Below, one piece after another: positions 4,996 through 5,348 of a DNA stretch of 5,348 bases (position 1 is its first letter; the number at the start of each line of letters is the position of its first letter). The stretch is from Holosporales bacterium (GTDB taxonomy: Bacteria; Pseudomonadota; Alphaproteobacteria; RUG11792), in assembly GCA_031267545.1 (NCBI GenBank), contig JAIRYU010000037.1:1-5348 (forward strand). The letters are read 5' to 3'. A model generated the notes under the pieces. It ran no database searches, was not told the DNA's origin, and saw only the letters and a program-made list of their open reading frames with translations. The position numbers and the translations under genes were made by a program.

Positions 4996-5348
4996 CTAGA
5001 TAACCACCCGTTTGTAGTAGATGAATCCGGAGCACACAGCAATACCAGCCGAACACCAAAGCGTTACCTCTCCTATCTTTGCAACGATCTCCGATTCCAG
5101 AACTCTTGCTAGTATAACGACTGAGATCGAAATCATTTGCATCGCAGTTTTCCATTTAGCCAGGATAGCAGTTTTAAAGTGACCGCCAGTCGATTCGGTT
5201 ACGTCTCTCACGCTCGATACTGCAATCTCGCGGCACAAAATAACGGCGGACGGAATCAATGCGATTTTGGATAACAGCCCAAATCCAGACAAAAAAAGTA
5301 CCGCCATTGAAATAAGGATTTTATCGGCAAGCGGATCCAGTATCCTTC
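4996..5348 (-). CDS. pgsA: CDP-diacylglycerol-glycerol-3-phosphate 3-phosphatidyltransferase, C-terminal part
   Basis: PgsA is an inner-membrane enzyme that joins CDP-diacylglycerol and glycerol-3-phosphate, the committed step to phosphatidylglycerol and cardiolipin. The gene enters from the right edge, so its start is outside the window; 116 codons plus the TAG stop are present. The first residues, RILDPLADK, are the end of the CDP-alcohol phosphotransferase signature, with the last two catalytic aspartates (the third and sixth residues after Arg-Ile form the DxxxD). Downstream are CREIAVSSVRDV and LAKWKTAMQM, matching the PgsA-specific AREIxxSxLRE and GKxKTxxQM blocks, then TLWCSAGIAVCSGFIYYKR near the end. 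Hydrophobic segments follow the family's topology: one after ADK, one before CRE, one after AMQM, and one at the C-terminus. An internal ATG at 5307-5305 is not the start, because the conserved motif lies upstream of it. It is the first visible member of the probable operon. Confidence 0.93.
   Translation of the reverse strand, partial: RILDPLADKILISMAVLFLSGFGLLSKIALIPSAVILCREIAVSSVRDVTESTGGHFKTAILAKWKTAMQMISISVVILARVLESEIVAKIGEVTLWCSAGIAVCSGFIYYKRVVI

Noticed and set aside
4953..5042. Upstream extension of the HAD gene to the ATG at 5042
   Set aside because: It would overlap pgsA by 47 bases and add 30 residues unlike the family; the inner ATG fits motif I spacing.
1..5348. CRISPR array, transposon, prophage or toxin-antitoxin system
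   Set aside because: No regularly spaced repeats, transposase, integrase, terminal inverted repeats or toxin-like pairs were found; the genes are housekeeping or single exported proteins.

Overview
The window reads as ordinary chromosomal sequence from an alphaproteobacterium, probably a host-associated one of the Rickettsiales/Holosporales type. That placement is an inference. It rests on a HAD-IIA hydrolase of the TIGR01459 type (a family known mainly from alphaproteobacteria), a small secreted protein that faintly resembles the DUF3576 family, a lone bioB outside any biotin operon, poor Shine-Dalgarno sequences at most starts, and lineage-specific secreted proteins. No gene is unambiguously diagnostic, and no rRNA, tRNA, CRISPR array, insertion sequence or phage gene was seen.

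Every gene lies on the minus strand, so transcription runs from high to low coordinates. At the right edge is the C-terminal two thirds of pgsA (phosphatidylglycerophosphate synthase), cut by the window end. It is followed by a HAD-IIA hydrolase, rlmN (23S rRNA/tRNA m2A methyltransferase), a small exported protein of unknown function, and bioB (biotin synthase). Gaps between these five genes are about 10 to 45 bases, and no terminator or strong promoter is visible between them, so they probably form one transcription unit. Its members are functionally mixed: phospholipid synthesis, an unknown phosphatase-like protein, RNA modification, an envelope protein and cofactor synthesis. RlmN and BioB are both radical-SAM Fe-S enzymes.

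After bioB comes a 203-base gap holding the best regulatory signal of the window: a sigma70-like promoter (TTGCAT, 17 bases, TAAAAT) and a strong GGAGG ribosome-binding site. Both serve a 272-residue secreted, proline-rich, helical protein that I do not recognise. That protein carries a recent in-frame tandem duplication, flanked by two similar helical segments. A 167-base gap then leads to the first 40 codons of dnaE (DNA polymerase III alpha subunit), cut by the left edge. This dnaE start is short and easy to miss, but the match to the proteobacterial DnaE N-terminus is clear.

I see no convincing novel multi-gene system. The points most worth a second look are the repeat-containing secreted protein with its own promoter, the atypical cluster region of BioB, the HAD protein with a Tyr at the usual second catalytic Asp position plus an enlarged cap, and an orphan ribosome-binding-site sequence in the gap before dnaE.
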